Shown piece by piece: positions 22,732 through 34,762 of a DNA stretch of 64,000 nt (position 1 is its first letter; every line of letters begins with the position of its first letter). This DNA comes from Chamaecyparis obtusa (taxonomy: Eukaryota > Streptophyta > Pinopsida > Cupressales > Cupressaceae). A model generated the notes under the pieces. That model did no database searches. It was not told the origin of the DNA and worked only from the letters and a program-made list of their open reading frames with translations. Both the position numbers and the translations under genes were made by a program. The stretch spans positions 1,174,501 to 1,238,500 of the forward strand of contig BSBK01001162.1 of NCBI GenBank assembly GCA_027943335.1, in the 5' to 3' direction.

Positions 22732-25283
22732 ATGATGGTGGTCCCACATCGCGAGCATCGGTTTGAGAGAGCACCCCGGTTCGGTCAGAGAGTGAACTAT
22801 GGTCCTCCGGTATGTCATTCAAATTTTTCCCCTATTTCTAGAACTGCATTTATGACTTCATTTAATGCATTTTAAAATTTTAATTCTACGTTTTAGGAAA
22901 AGAAATGTCGCCTCCGTGCAATTTAGTCACGCTTGAAAAAATAAAATGTCGCTTCTTAAAAATTTAGTATCGCCTTCCGTTTCTCTGTTTACGCCTATAG
23001 AAAATATTTTATCGTGTGCGGAAAATTTGGTATCGCTTAGGGTTCAAACATTTTAATTGTTTGTCGCGTGAAAATCCCTAGATAATAAAATGTCACCTTG
23101 GGTAAATCTTATATCGTGTCTGTCAAATGAAGTCACACAGATGATTAAAATCATGCGTATGACAAATTAGATGTCGCCCTTGGTAAAAGAAATGACGCCT
23201 GAATGAAAAGTCGCGTAAGTGAAATTTTTTTACGTTACTTGAGACTTTGCTGTGATGTCTGATTGCTCGATTGCGTCAACCTGATTGATATCGATCACTT
23301 CAATGAATTTGATCGAATGTTTAGTTAGGGTGTTCCCCTTGTTTGATTTCACCAATGAATTAGGACATTGGTAACTATGATATCGAAGGATAATGTAAAT
23401 CAATCTTCATCACAAATGATAGGTCATGGGTCTAATCATCCATTCATTTTATTCTCAAATGCTTAGAGACATAAAACTAGGATCATCCTTCCTCAATGCT
23501 TAGAGTTAGGATTGGTAGGTCTGATAGGTATATTTAAATTGATGACTGTGATTGATTGTTTGATTTCTTGACATTAGGTTACTCATGTGATTCCATTGTT
23601 TTGATTAAACAGGAGGATGTCCCTGTTCTGTACCTCCAGACCGTGCCACATTGGGTGATGGAGCTTAGAGAGTAGTTGACTAATGCCAAGAGGCGATTGA
23701 TTAGGTGCTATGGTTTGTTATGTGTATTAGAGCTTCCTCGGTTCTAGATGAACTGAGGTTTGATTACTGCTGTTGCAGAGCGTTGGCACTCTAAGACAAA
23801 CACTTTCTGGTTGCCATAGGGAGAGATGACCATCACTCCTGAGGATGTGTATAGGTTGCTGCGGATCCTGACACATGGGGAGATAGTATATTATGATCCT
23901 TCTATTGGTGATGATTGCATCCTATGGGCTCAGTTTGCTTCATTTCCTGTTCTACCAGCGATGTTAGGTGCTATTATTGGTGGCATGTTACTACCTAATT
24001 GTTGGGGTCATGGATTTTCAGTGCGTTGGGGCAGGATTATCGAGGACTTGCTTCATTAGCCTCGACGATTTGATTGGGGATCTTGTGTGCTTGCATAGCT
24101 ATACCATGATCTGCATAAGGTGGTTTATAGGAGATCAGCTGCTTTATCTTCTGGGATTCACATTTTGCAGCTTTGGATATGGGAGCATTTACCAGTTAGT
24201 CATCCGATATCAGAGCGAGACTGACCTTTAGGGTATCCTTTTGCGTGGCATTACACCGGGATGGTGACACAGCATCACTTGGGACATTTGGAGTATTGGC
24301 GGTGACAGATTGATGATATGGATGAGGTCTATTGGAGACCATATGTCGATGTTGAGGATTGGAGAGAGGATGGCTTGGAGTTACCGTATATGTTTACTCC
24401 TCGATGGATGATCGGCAGGATCGATTCTGTCCTTGAGAGATTTTTGGCAGGTAGAGTGCTATGGCAGTTTGGGCGGATTCAGCCTATGCCTCAGGGATCT
24501 GCAGTTTATGCTCGTTCTAGTGTAGAGAGGGCTACTTGGGGACACATGCCTTCATATGATGATGCTATTGAGTAGATATCGCGACTTGGTTTTATGGATT
24601 GGGATATGAGATTACATATTAGAGATGTCGGGATTACTCAGGAGTATCTGGATTAGTTGATGGAGCATCCTATGCCTCGATTTACAGACCCTTCAGAGCC
24701 AGTGCCTGGGAGAGATAATGATGATGATGGTGTTGGTGGTGGGAGGAGACGCAGAGGTAGACCATGAGGTAGGGTGGTGATTAGACTCAGAGGACGAGCG
24801 ACAGATATACATATACAAGCACCACCACCTCCTCCTTCTCCTCCTGCAGTAGCACAGAGATAGAGGGTAGATCGTCAGGACCATGTGAGGGCTGCTAGGC
24901 AGGATTCAGCGTCAGGACAGGATATGGGAGCGGGATTACCGCAGGCTACCGTGGATGGTCAGGATACAGGCGCACAATAGATGCCAGCAGCTTTTTCCCA
25001 TGATCGGGGGAAGGCTCCTATAGATATAGGTGATCCTTAGAGTACCTATGAGGTTGGTGAGAGTTCTAGTACTATCCAGCTGCGAGCAGATGTGGGAGCG
25101 TTACAGACAGAGGTATCACAGATGTCTTCGATGATTCAGTAGTTAGTGTTAGGTCTGGCTCCATTGGTTCCTCTCCTTGTTGCTATGGTTGGTCAGACAC
25201 CTCTTCAACCACCTCAGCAGCCTCCATCATAGCCTCCTCCACAGCCTCCTCCAGGACCTCCTCCCAGTGGTGACGAGAGTTGA
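22732..25283 (+). pseudogene. Plant-mobile-domain-like protein frame, antisense inside element B
   Basis: Two exons on the strand opposite to gag-pol: 22732-22809 (26 codons from the first ATG, including PRFGQRVNYGPP) and 23613-25283, joined in phase 0 by a GT-AG intron. Exon 2 keeps one frame throughout. Visible blocks are LITAVAERWHSKTNTF, GEMTITPEDVYRLLRI, FAWHYTG, EYWR, then an acidic and Arg/Gly-rich linker and a Pro/Gln-rich tail ending GDES. The first blocks match the plant mobile domain (aminotransferase-like, MAIN/MAIL family), which is known from host proteins and from transposons. Sixteen internal stops are present, twelve TAG, four TGA, no TAA; many sit where Q, W or R is expected. 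A frame that stays unshifted over 557 codons suggests selection before decay. Function in the element is unknown. Confidence 0.72.
22810..23612 (+). other. Predicted intron of the antisense PMD-like frame
   Basis: Starts GTATGT and ends TTGATTAAACAG. At 22900-23230 it is packed with short related phrases such as AAATGTCGC, TATCGC, GTCACAC and ATGACGCC. The same phrases occur in inverted orientation in the element leader at 36480-36880. Confidence 0.6.
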
Positions 25284-27310
25284 GCTATGAGTATTCTTGT
25301 TGATCAGTTGTGTATTGATGTTGAGATACTTGATATTGTATCATATTCTTGTGACCTTGGTGTTACCCTTCCAATTGTACTTTGATACTTGTCTGACATT
25401 GATGCCCCTGTTGATGGGTGATTATAGAATTGATTTATGATATCATTGTTATACTGGATGCATTGAGTTTTGAGTAGACGTGTGATATGAGGACATTTAT
25501 GATCTTTCTTGTTTTACTTGATGATATATGAGATTACCTTTAGATGTTGCTATATGTGTTTATCTAATGCATTTGTTTTGGATGGATGTGTCTATGGATG
25601 CAATGTATCTTATGTATGATATAGATAGATGGATGCATTTCTTTCTTCATGTATGGGTGCAATTTTTTGTTTTTGTTATGTTCTCATGTATGCAATCTGT
25701 ATCGCTATCTAGATGTATGCACATGTAAATGATTATTTCCTTCTTTTCCTCGATGGTATATCTATGTAATGATTAATGGTATGGAATGAATACAAAAAGT
25801 ATAATCTCATGTTTTTATTGTAGAAAGATGATATTGAGGTGATGTTGTCCTTGCTGATTTGACCTTGTTGATGATGTTATGTACCCCCTTTTTGATGCGA
25901 AATGAAGCCCTTGGGGAAAAAAATGCATGTGCAATTATTCTAACATGAGAATGCATTTTAACCTTTCTATGAATGCAATTATCTTTTCTATGAATGCATT
26001 TTAACCTAAGCATCACTAGTTTTTAGCAAAGAAATGCCTTGAGGATATATTTTCATCATTGAGCACTTGGGACCGAAAAGTCGATACAATCACCACTACC
26101 CACTGACATGATGATATGAATATCGCTTTTTATTGCTCATATGGTAACCTCCATTTTGCTTTCCCATCGGTCTCATCGATACGACTATCACTGATTATAA
26201 ACAATCATGAGAGTATGAATACAGATTTTGTTAGATTCTATGTTGCAAGTGGATTTTGGCATTTAGATATGAAGAATCTAAATATCCAAGGTATCCGGTT
26301 GCGTAAACAAACAAAAGTTAACTCATTGTTTTATAAGATAATCCTTGATGGTTCTTTGATGACCATGTCTTTAGATGAATTCTCATAAGGCAATGAATCT
26401 TCCTCCAAACATTCACTTCATAGTCAAGAAAAAAAAAATCATGTCTCCATCATTGCCAATCTAGTCGAACATCATTGATTAGCTAAAAAGACTTGATACA
26501 AATTGAATTAATGTAAGTAAACAGATTTTTAACCAACTTTTCAAAAGAATCTATCTAGGTGTTTTGCATTGTTTTCTGATCTTCAAATAATATTTCCAAG
26601 TGTTTTGATCATGGATTGATGTTTGATTTTTAATCCTGAATAATAAGTCAATTTAGGCTCAAGGATTTGTTGTGGTAGTCAACTTCTTGGTTAGTAAATA
26701 ATGATATCAATCAAAGGTTTACAAAAATCTGATCTCTCTTTTGAAAATGTTGATCCCTTTCTGCTTGTGACTGAATGTTGCTCGTTTGAATCTTTTTTGA
26801 GGTACCCACTTTTCGATCTGTTTTATGCTGCCCCCAAGTGTTTGATGTATCAGTTTTGACAACTTTTGGGCAATGCAAAGGATGATGCTAAAAATGTTAT
26901 TATGACTATGTACAAATGACGGATGCAATGAAGGTTTGGACAAATGGGATGATGAGATACATTATGTACACATGTGACTAGGAAAGAAATGACTTAAGGA
27001 AACCAAAAGTGCTTGTTGCCAAGTTTTCACCTTTGGGTGCTTTTTTTCTTTTTCTTTTTTTTTTTGCTACCGAGGCACCTATTGCTAGGTTTTCACCAAG
27101 GCACTTTTTTCTTTTTCATTTTTTTTTTGTATTTTTCATTTCTTTGTTTTTTTCATGCTCAATTTTCCACTGTTTTTGATCTTTCTTCCTTTCCAATGTT
27201 TTTGGATTTTCCATTTTCAAATGTTTTTGCATTTTCAAGATCTCTTTTCAACTATGTACAATAATTATGATGCTCTCTCATCTGATACTCTGTATACTCT
27301 TTCATCTGCT
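25284..27310. other. Element B spacer between antisense frame and integrase
   Basis: No recognisable gene. It is rich in short GATGNATG words; 25920-26000 repeats a unit built on GAATGCA and TTTTAACCT. 27010-27115 carries the inverted GGTGAAAACC motifs shared with element A, within T-rich runs (A-rich on the element strand). Confidence 0.6.
27010..27115 (-). repeat. GGTGAAAACC motif cluster in element B
   Basis: On the minus strand the order is GTGCCTTGGTGAAAACCTAG, then GGTGCCTCGGTAGCAAAA, an A-rich run, and GGTGAAAACTTGGCAA. It lies just after the integrase end, as in element A. Confidence 0.75.
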
Positions 27311-29230
27311 TTAGGTGTAGAACCTCTTCAAATGAATGCTATTTATGGGTTCTTGTAACTCTTCACCATTACAATCTGATAACTTATATGTTCCAATTCC
27401 AAAGGATGACACTATCACAAATGGGCCTATCCAATTAGCTTCCCACTTTCCTTTCTTTTCCCTTTCAGCTTGATTTTTGGGATTTTCTCTTAATACCAAG
27501 TCTCCTACTTGAAAAGTTCTTGGTTTGATGTGTTTATTGTAATTGCATGAAATCCTATTTTGATAAACTCTTAAATGCTCATAAGCTTGAGTCTGGTGTT
27601 CCTCTAACAATTCCAATTGTTGCAGTCTGGCAATCCTATAATCCTCATCAGTGATCAATCCTCTTAATGAAACCCGTAGAGATGGAATTTCAACTTCTAA
27701 TGGTAGAACTACTTCGGTTCCATAAACTAAAGAGAATGGGGTGGCTCATGTAGGTGTTCTGATACTAGTTCTGTAAGCCCATAGTGCGGGATTTATTTGC
27801 ACGTGCCAATCTCTTCCTGATTTGTTAACTGATCTTTTTAATATTTTGAGGATATTTTTGTTCATTGCTTCAGCTTATCCATTGCCTTGTGGATAATAAA
27901 TGGATGAAGAATGATGTGTAATGTGGAATGTCATGCAAAGTTCATCAATATCCTGATTTTTGAATTGTTTCCCATTATCCGTGATAATGGCATGTGGAAT
28001 ACCATAGCGGCAAATTATGTGGTTCAATATGAACATTGAAATTTGTTTGCCGGTTGCTGTTGTTAATGGAACTACTTCCACCCATTTGGTGAAGTATTCT
28101 GTTGCTGTGATGATATACTTGTGTCCGTTTGAAGATGGAGGATGTATGATTCCAATCAAGTCAAAACCCCATTGATAAAAAGGCCATGGTGTAATGAATG
28201 GGTGTAATTCTTGAGCCGGTGCATGTATCATGTTACCATGATATTGACATTTGCTGCATGTCTTCACAAATTGACAAGCATCCTTTTCTAATGTTGTCCA
28301 AAAGTACCCTAAATGAAGGATTTTCTTAGCTAGATTAAGACCGCTTGAGTGTGACCCACAAATGCCTTCGTGGACCTCGCGTAAAGCTAACTTAGACTCT
28401 TCTTCCTCTAAACATCTAAGTAACATCCCATCAAGACCCTTACGATACAATATGTCTGAAAGAATTAGGTAATGGGTGGCTTGGTGTATGAAGTTACATT
28501 TTTGGGCACGAGTTTGGTCTACGGGGAGTACTTGGTCTTTAAGGTAAGTATAGATGGGTCCATACCAAGGAGAGTCATGTCCATGTAAAAGAGCAAAAAT
28601 TTGGGTGTCAGGAAGGTTGAATGCCAGTTTTACCAACTCTTCCACCAAGAACTCATACTTCTCATTTTGATCTGGTTTTTGTAATAAGGAAGCCAAGGTA
28701 GCCATGGCATCTGCTACTCTATTCTTTTCTCTTGGAATCTGTTCAAATGTGATCAAAGCAAAGTACTTCTTCCATCCATCAATCAAGGTTTCATATTTCA
28801 TTAATTTTATATCTTTGGTATTGTATTCATTATTAACCTGATTGATTATGAGTTGGGAATCCCCATACACTTGTAATTCTGTAATATTCCATTTCAAAGC
28901 CATTTTGATGCCAATGACTAATGCCTCATATTCCGCTATGTTATTGGTGCATGAAAATAAGAGTTTATAGGACTTTGGAATGGTGTACCCTTGAGGGGTA
29001 ACCAATAATATACCTACTCCAAAACCTCCTTGTGTATAAGATCCATCAAAATATAATTTCCATGTCTTTGCTTCTATGTTGACAATTGCTGCATCTGGAA
29101 ATTCAATTTGAATGGTTTGTGTAGACTCCATTGGGTTATCTGCTAAGTGATCTACTATCACTTGTCCTTTAATTATTCTTCTATCAACATATTCAATGTC
29201 GAATTCACTTAGGATCATGACCCATTTTTA
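27311..29230 (-). pseudogene. Element B archaeal-type RNase H and integrase (part of pol)
   Basis: Continuation of pol after a TAA at 29228-29230. The second RNase H at about 29060-28690 shows YFDGS, NIAEYEAL, YGDSQLIINQV and RVADAMATL, so all four acidic catalytic positions are present. Integrase follows. Its zinc domain at about 28370-28240 has H..H (HEGICGSH) and C..C (CSKCQ). The core has FDLIG and ITDNGKQF for the two Asp, and AEAMNK for the Glu. A TAA at 27875-27877 and a TGA at 27746-27748 break the frame inside the core. The tail is TDEDYRIARLQ, GDLVLRENPK and GPFVIVSS, ending LKRFYT. Without the stops, integration function would be expected. Stops at CAA-like and CGA-like positions point to C-to-T decay. 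Confidence 0.88.
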
Positions 29231-32200
29231 TATTCTACCTGTTAAGGTAGTTTTACTTAGCAAGTATTTGAGAGGATCAATCTTGGCAATTAATTTGATC
29301 TTATGCATCAACATATAATGTCTTAGTTTTTGAGATGCAAAGACCACTACTAGACATGCTCTTTCCATGAATGAATAATTTAGTTCATATTTTATTAAGG
29401 TTCTACTAAGATAGTAGATTTCCCTTTCTTTTCCTTACTCATCTTCTTGTGCCAACAATATGCCTAGAGACCTTTCTGTGGCTGATATGTATAACAACAG
29501 TTCTTTGCCCTTGATAGGTGACATAAGAATAGGTGGGTTTATCAAATAAGTCTTTAAAATAGCGAAGGCCTTATCACATTCTTCATCCCACATAAATGTA
29601 GTGTCCTTGTGTAGCAATCTGGTGAAGGAGTGACACTTTTCAGATAATTGAGATATAAATCTCCTTATTGATTGAATCTTTCCTTGTAGTGACCTCATTT
29701 GGCTAATGTTTCTTGGAATCTCCATCTCTAGAATGGCTTGTACTTTTTCAGGATCAACTTCAATTCCTTTTGCTGATACTATATAACCCAATAACTTGCC
29801 GGATTGGACACCAAAGGCACACTTCTTTGGGTTTAATCTAACTTTGAATTGTTCTAACCGAATGAATATTTTTCTTAGGATTTGTAAATGTTCTTCTCTA
29901 TTGTGGGACTTTGCTAGAATTTCGTCCACATAATCTTCTAATAAAGTGTGCATCATGTCATGAAAAATAGTTGTCATGGCCCTTTGATATGTAGCTCCAA
30001 CATTTTTAAGACCGAAGGGCATGACATTCCAACAAAAAGTACCCCAAGGGCAAGTAAATGTTGTCTTTTCTTGGTCTTCGGGAGCAATCTTTATTTGATT
30101 GTAGCCACTAAATCCATCCATTAATGTGTACATTGCGTGACCTGCTGTCAGATCCACTATGGTATCTATGCTTGGCAATGGGAAGTCATCTTTGGGACAT
30201 GCAAGATTTAAATCTCTGAAATCCGTACACACACGGATAGATTTGTCATGCTTAGTAACCGGCACAATGTTAGAGATCCAATCAGCATATGCTATTGTTC
30301 TTATGAACCCCACCTTTAACAATTTTTCCAATTCTGCCTTGACTAGGAGAGCCACATGTGGGTGCATTTTCCTTAATTTTTGCTTCACAGGTTTAACTCC
30401 GGGTCTAACATTCAGATGGTGCATTATGAAATCAGGTTCTAGTATGGGCATGTCAGCATATGACCATGCAAAATTCACTTGTTGTTCTTGGAAGAATTTG
30501 ATAAAGTCCTCTCTTTCAAGAGATGTAAGTGATGTAGCCAAGTGTATGACCTTTGGATCTACTTCCATACCAATGTTAACTTTTTCTGTTGGTTCTATAA
30601 GAATAGATGACCTTTCTTCTTCATGTTTAGGCAAAGTATCCAATCTCTCTTCTAATGGTGCCATAGTTGGGTTTTCACCAAAAGAAACGTCTTTTATTTT
30701 CATTATTTTTGGTTCTAATGGTGCCACAGTTGGGTTTTCACCAATAGAACTTCTCATTTTTATTTTTTCTTTTATTTTTATTTTTTTTTGACTAAGAGAT
30801 TGGACCCTTGCTGTTGTCATTATGTCCACATTGAGTTCATTGGTGAAAGAGGGTTCAATCGCATTGAGGTATTGGTTTGTTGCTTGGTCATTTGGGAAGT
30901 AAAGTAAGTCATGTGGTTCGGTTTGATCCCAATCAATGAGGTCCGGGTGCATCAAAATTAAGGAATTATTGGGTAAGGTATCATCAATAGGATTAATGGA
31001 CATGACTTCATTTGAGGGTTCATACATTGTATCATTTAGATCTATGATGTGCGCTTCCTCAAGATGATCCATGGAAGTAGGGTCAAAGTCCCCTTTGCTC
31101 GAATCCTCGTCAACCTCTACGGGAAACAATGTGGGAAAAGCCACAAGTAGGTTAAAACTAATGTTTGAATTTCCCTCCTCTGAAGGTGTCCAAAATGTTT
31201 CTATCCAAGCTCCACTATTAGAGGCTTGTTCTATATTAGGCCTTTGAATAGGAGGTTCTTCATTAATTGGAGCATCTTGTTTTGGGATTTTTGTACGAGT
31301 ATGTATAGCAATGACTTCTTTATCTTGACATGACTCCTCTGATAAAGTATCCCATTCATAATCCCAAGAGTCATCACTATCTCCTTCAGATTCTAATGCA
31401 TTTATTTGAGGATGAAAATCATGCATTGGACTTGAACTTTCTCCTTTGTATTGGAAACCTACTCCAGATTTTTCATGACTTGCCCTCCAAATAGGTTCAA
31501 TAGGTTCTAATAACCCTCTATTTCTTTGGCCTAAGGGTCCTCTTCCTTTGTATCCCATCTTTTGTATAATATCAAATCCTTTCCCATATTGTTCGGTTTG
31601 TATATTGACATGTTGAATTCTTTCCATGGGAGTGTCTAAGGTATCATCCTCATCATGATAAAGCCATTGAAGGACTTCATCTTCTTCCTTATCCCATGTT
31701 GCTTTGCTATCTTCCCTCACAAAGTAAGAATTATACTTATGTGGAAGATGTTCTTTTGATGGTTTACCATGTGATTTGGGAGATATGGGCATGTCAAATA
31801 GAGAAACTGAATATTCTCCTACTCCTTTTGAACTAATCTTGCATTGTTTGTCAAATTTGTTCATCATCTCACTCATGTGTTGGTAATGATCTTCTTTAGC
31901 TTGTTCCTTTTCCTCTTTTGTAGGTTTGTAGATCGCTATCTCCAATTTAGGTGCTAAATATGGACTTTCCATTACATTTGGACCCTCGTAGCTCACTTTT
32001 TCCTTTCCCTTAGTTGATGTAGTTGAGCTAGCTTGAAGAGGATTTTGTGTATCTTCATTGGTGATTCTTGGAATAACTCCTTCATGATTATGTGGAATGT
32101 ATAATTCATGCAAGGGTTTGAGTGCATTACAATATTGGAATGGATTTGAGTCTCCTCCAACCATGATTTCTTCACCCATGTATGGAAACTTGATGCATTG

Positions 32201-33163
32201 GTGGTATGTGGATGCGACGGCTTGCATCTCATGAATCCATGGTCTTCCCAATAAGATGTTATAAGTTAATTTCATGTCCAACACTTGACACTTGGTTTCC
32301 TTCTTGACTAGTCCCACTTGGATGGGCAATACAATCATGCCTTTAGAAGCTCTTTCAGCTTCATCATAAGCTTTTATGGTGATTTTCTTTGTAGGGTCAA
32401 TGCAAGACTCAGATAAACCTAAGGATTTTACAAGACTTAATGTGCAGATGTTAAGACCAGCCCCTCCATCAATAAGGGCTCTTTTGAATCTATGCCTTTC
32501 GATCAAAACCTCTATATGTAATGGCAAATTTTGAGGATGAGTTATAGACATGTCGTCTTGATCGGAAAATGAAAGACAATGAGGAGCCATGAGATGTCCT
32601 ACCATATTTTGAAACTTTTCTTCCCCTATGGTAGTAGAAACATGTGTCTCTTCTAAAGCTTTTTCTAAAATCTCTTTATGATTCGGTGACAACTTCAATA
32701 ACTCCAAGATTGAGATTTGTGTTGGAGTACGTTGCAATTGATCCACCAAACTATAAGGCCTTGCTTCTGTAGGAGGTTGTTTGACCACAATGTTGGATTG
32801 TGGGATATTGGTGTTTTGAGGGACTATCCCTTGTAAAGTCATTCTAGAATTCTGCCCTCTTGTAATGACATTTGTTGCTTCCTTTTGAGATTGTTCATTA
32901 ATTATTATAGCATTAACAATATGATCATATGATGGCGCAAAGTGGAGATTATTGGCACTTTGTTTCTTGCCATTTGATGACTCACCTTTATCATGTTTGT
33001 AAAAAGGTTGTTTGAAGGCCATATGATCTTCATTATTTTGGGGTCCATCAACGGTGATTATGTTATTATCTATCAAGTCTTGCACCACATTCTTTAATTG
33101 TAGACATTCATTTGTAGTGTGTCCCCAAATCCTATGATATTCACAATGATTCTTAGCATCCCA
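29231..33163 (-). pseudogene. Element B zinc knuckle, protease, G-patch-like segment, RT, RNase H (pol)
   Basis: The frame continues from gag after a single TAA (33164-33166). First comes a zinc-knuckle-like CEYHRIWGHTTNEC near 33120. Aspartic protease is at about 32500-32200: the active site reads LIDGGAG where DSGA or DTGA is usual, and ILLGRPW is present. A G-patch-like GFDIIQKMGYKGRGPLGQ is at about 31570-31500, between protease and RT. RT is at about 30550-29850, with VCTDFRDLN, FSGYNQIKI and VMPFGLKNVGATYQR. The catalytic box reads YVDE instead of YVDD (29921-29932), losing a metal-binding Asp. The RT-linked RNase H follows but is cut by a TAA at 29435-29437. The length is close to a complete pol. 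It is probably inactive as written. Confidence 0.9.
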
Positions 33164-34762
33164 TTAGCCCGGCTTGTGGTCTGGTTCATAAGGCTTAATA
33201 GTAGGTAATGTAATAACATTGTTAGCCATGAGAGCCTTTAATGCAGTTTCAAGTGATTCTGCCAAGGGTGTAAAGTGTCTTGAAGGAGTGGGCTTCAAAT
33301 ACTTATCATACTTGCTGTTTTGATCCTTGTTTCCTTGATTATTCTTGTTGGCATTGTTGTTATTGTTGGAAGGTGCATTATATGCTTGATTAGTATTATT
33401 CACTTGATTGGGTGTCTTTGTAAGGGCAAATGGAATCACCTTCAAGTTGCTGGATTCTACTACACCATCATTAACAATGCCTTTGTTGTTATTTTTTGCA
33501 GCATAACGGCTATTGTTATTGTACCAACCTTTATTTTGATTGTTGTTATTGTTGGTATTGTTGTTGTGGGAGTTAGAGTTGTTCTTATTTTCCTTGTACA
33601 ATTTCAGCTCTCCACTCTTAATCAACACCTCTTCCGTTGTAACTCCGTTATCAATCAAATCTTGGAAGGTTTTAGGACATTGCATCCTTACTCTATAATT
33701 TAATTCACTGCTTAAACCATTAATAAAGATATCCATTTTCTCTTTTTCCGGTACACTTCTTGGATATCTAGCAAATGCAGTCCTCCATCTTTGCAAGAAT
33801 GTGAGGAAGGCTTCTCCATCTTGTTGCTTCATGTTACATAACGTTATCATTGTGACCTCATGTTTGATGTTATAGGAGTAATGAGTCATGAATTTAGAAG
33901 CTAATTCTTCAAAGGTTTTGATGCTGGATGGTAGTTTTGAAAACCAATCCATGGCCATTCCTCCCAAGCTTCTTGGGAATAGTCTCATTAAATAGGTTGT
34001 ATCATGCATGAATTCAAGACTCAATGCACAAAACCCCCGAAGATGATCATGTGGGTCAGATGTTCCTTCATACCTATCATACTTAGGAAATGTTACATTA
34101 ATGGGAAAAGGAACCATGACCAAACTCTTATCGAATGGAAAAGGACATAATGTTTCAATAGAGAAAGGCTTAGGAGCCCCGTTTTGTTTCAAACTGTCGA
34201 TTTCCATTTGTAATGCCTTGAATTGTTCCCTTATTGCTTCCATAGGGTCTTCTATTTCCTTGGGCTTTAGTTGTTCTATGTCAAAATCTTTAGGTAGCTT
34301 TACCCCCATTTGTATCAAGTCCATGAAGTATTTTTCTTTATCCATACGCATGGTCTTTTTCATTAGTTCTATGAAATAAGGACATTGTCTTGCCTCTAAC
34401 GCCTTTTCATCCATGGCTTCTTCTGCAGTTGGGGGTAGGTTTGTATTATGAAGAGGAGGTAAGTTGTTGCCTTGTGAATTTGCTTCTTGGGAATTAGGAT
34501 CTCTTCCTCCATTATTAGAATTTCCTTGATTGTTGTTAGGATCCATACCCCCATTCATGTTGTTTCCTTGGTTGTTAGGATCGGTATTTCCTAGGGTGCC
34601 GCTAAACATCTTGCTAGTGTCCTTTGCCTTAGCAAGTTTTTCAATCACTCGTGAAGTAATGAAAGTGTCCTTCAGAAATGGGAGCTCTTCTCGTTTGTAG
34701 GTCCCATCTGTTTGTAATGTTTTCTTTATAGAGTGTGATCTTGTAAGAACAGGCATGAACAA
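33164..34762 (-). CDS. gag: Element B gag polyprotein
   Basis: Open frame of 532 residues, the capsid-type protein that packages the element RNA. Residues 1-60 are basic (MFMPVLTRSHSIKK). Residues 58-105 are Asn/Gly-rich repeats (DPNNQGNN-like). A coiled or helical stretch at 170-192 precedes the Retrotrans_gag-type domain at about 208-360 (FPKYDRYEGTSDPHDHLRGF, AMDWFSKLPSSI, FLQRWRTAFARYP). Residues 400-480 are poly-Asn-rich. The nucleocapsid zinc knuckle is encoded just beyond the TAA stop, in frame with pol. Either the stop is a C-to-T change at a CAA codon, or gag-pol is made by readthrough; the sequence cannot decide. The start is the first ATG after the leader. Confidence 0.88.
   Translation of the reverse strand: MFMPVLTRSHSIKKTLQTDGTYKREELPFLKDTFITSRVIEKLAKAKDTSKMFSGTLGNTDPNNQGNNMNGGMDPNNNQGNSNNGGRDPNSQEANSQGNNLPPLHNTNLPPTAEEAMDEKALEARQCPYFIELMKKTMRMDKEKYFMDLIQMGVKLPKDFDIEQLKPKEIEDPMEAIREQFKALQMEIDSLKQNGAPKPFSIETLCPFPFDKSLVMVPFPINVTFPKYDRYEGTSDPHDHLRGFCALSLEFMHDTTYLMRLFPRSLGGMAMDWFSKLPSSIKTFEELASKFMTHYSYNIKHEVTMITLCNMKQQDGEAFLTFLQRWRTAFARYPRSVPEKEKMDIFINGLSSELNYRVRMQCPKTFQDLIDNGVTTEEVLIKSGELKLYKENKNNSNSHNNNTNNNNNQNKGWYNNNSRYAAKNNNKGIVNDGVVESSNLKVIPFALTKTPNQVNNTNQAYNAPSNNNNNANKNNQGNKDQNSKYDKYLKPTPSRHFTPLAESLETALKALMANNVITLPTIKPYEPDHKPG

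Noticed and set aside
27013..27358. Phe-rich small plus-strand frames
   Set aside because: Translation of T-rich tracts that are A-rich on the element strand.
30159..30791. 210-codon plus-strand frame
   Set aside because: Antisense to the RT and upstream pol region of element B; no domain, and composition follows the opposite strand.
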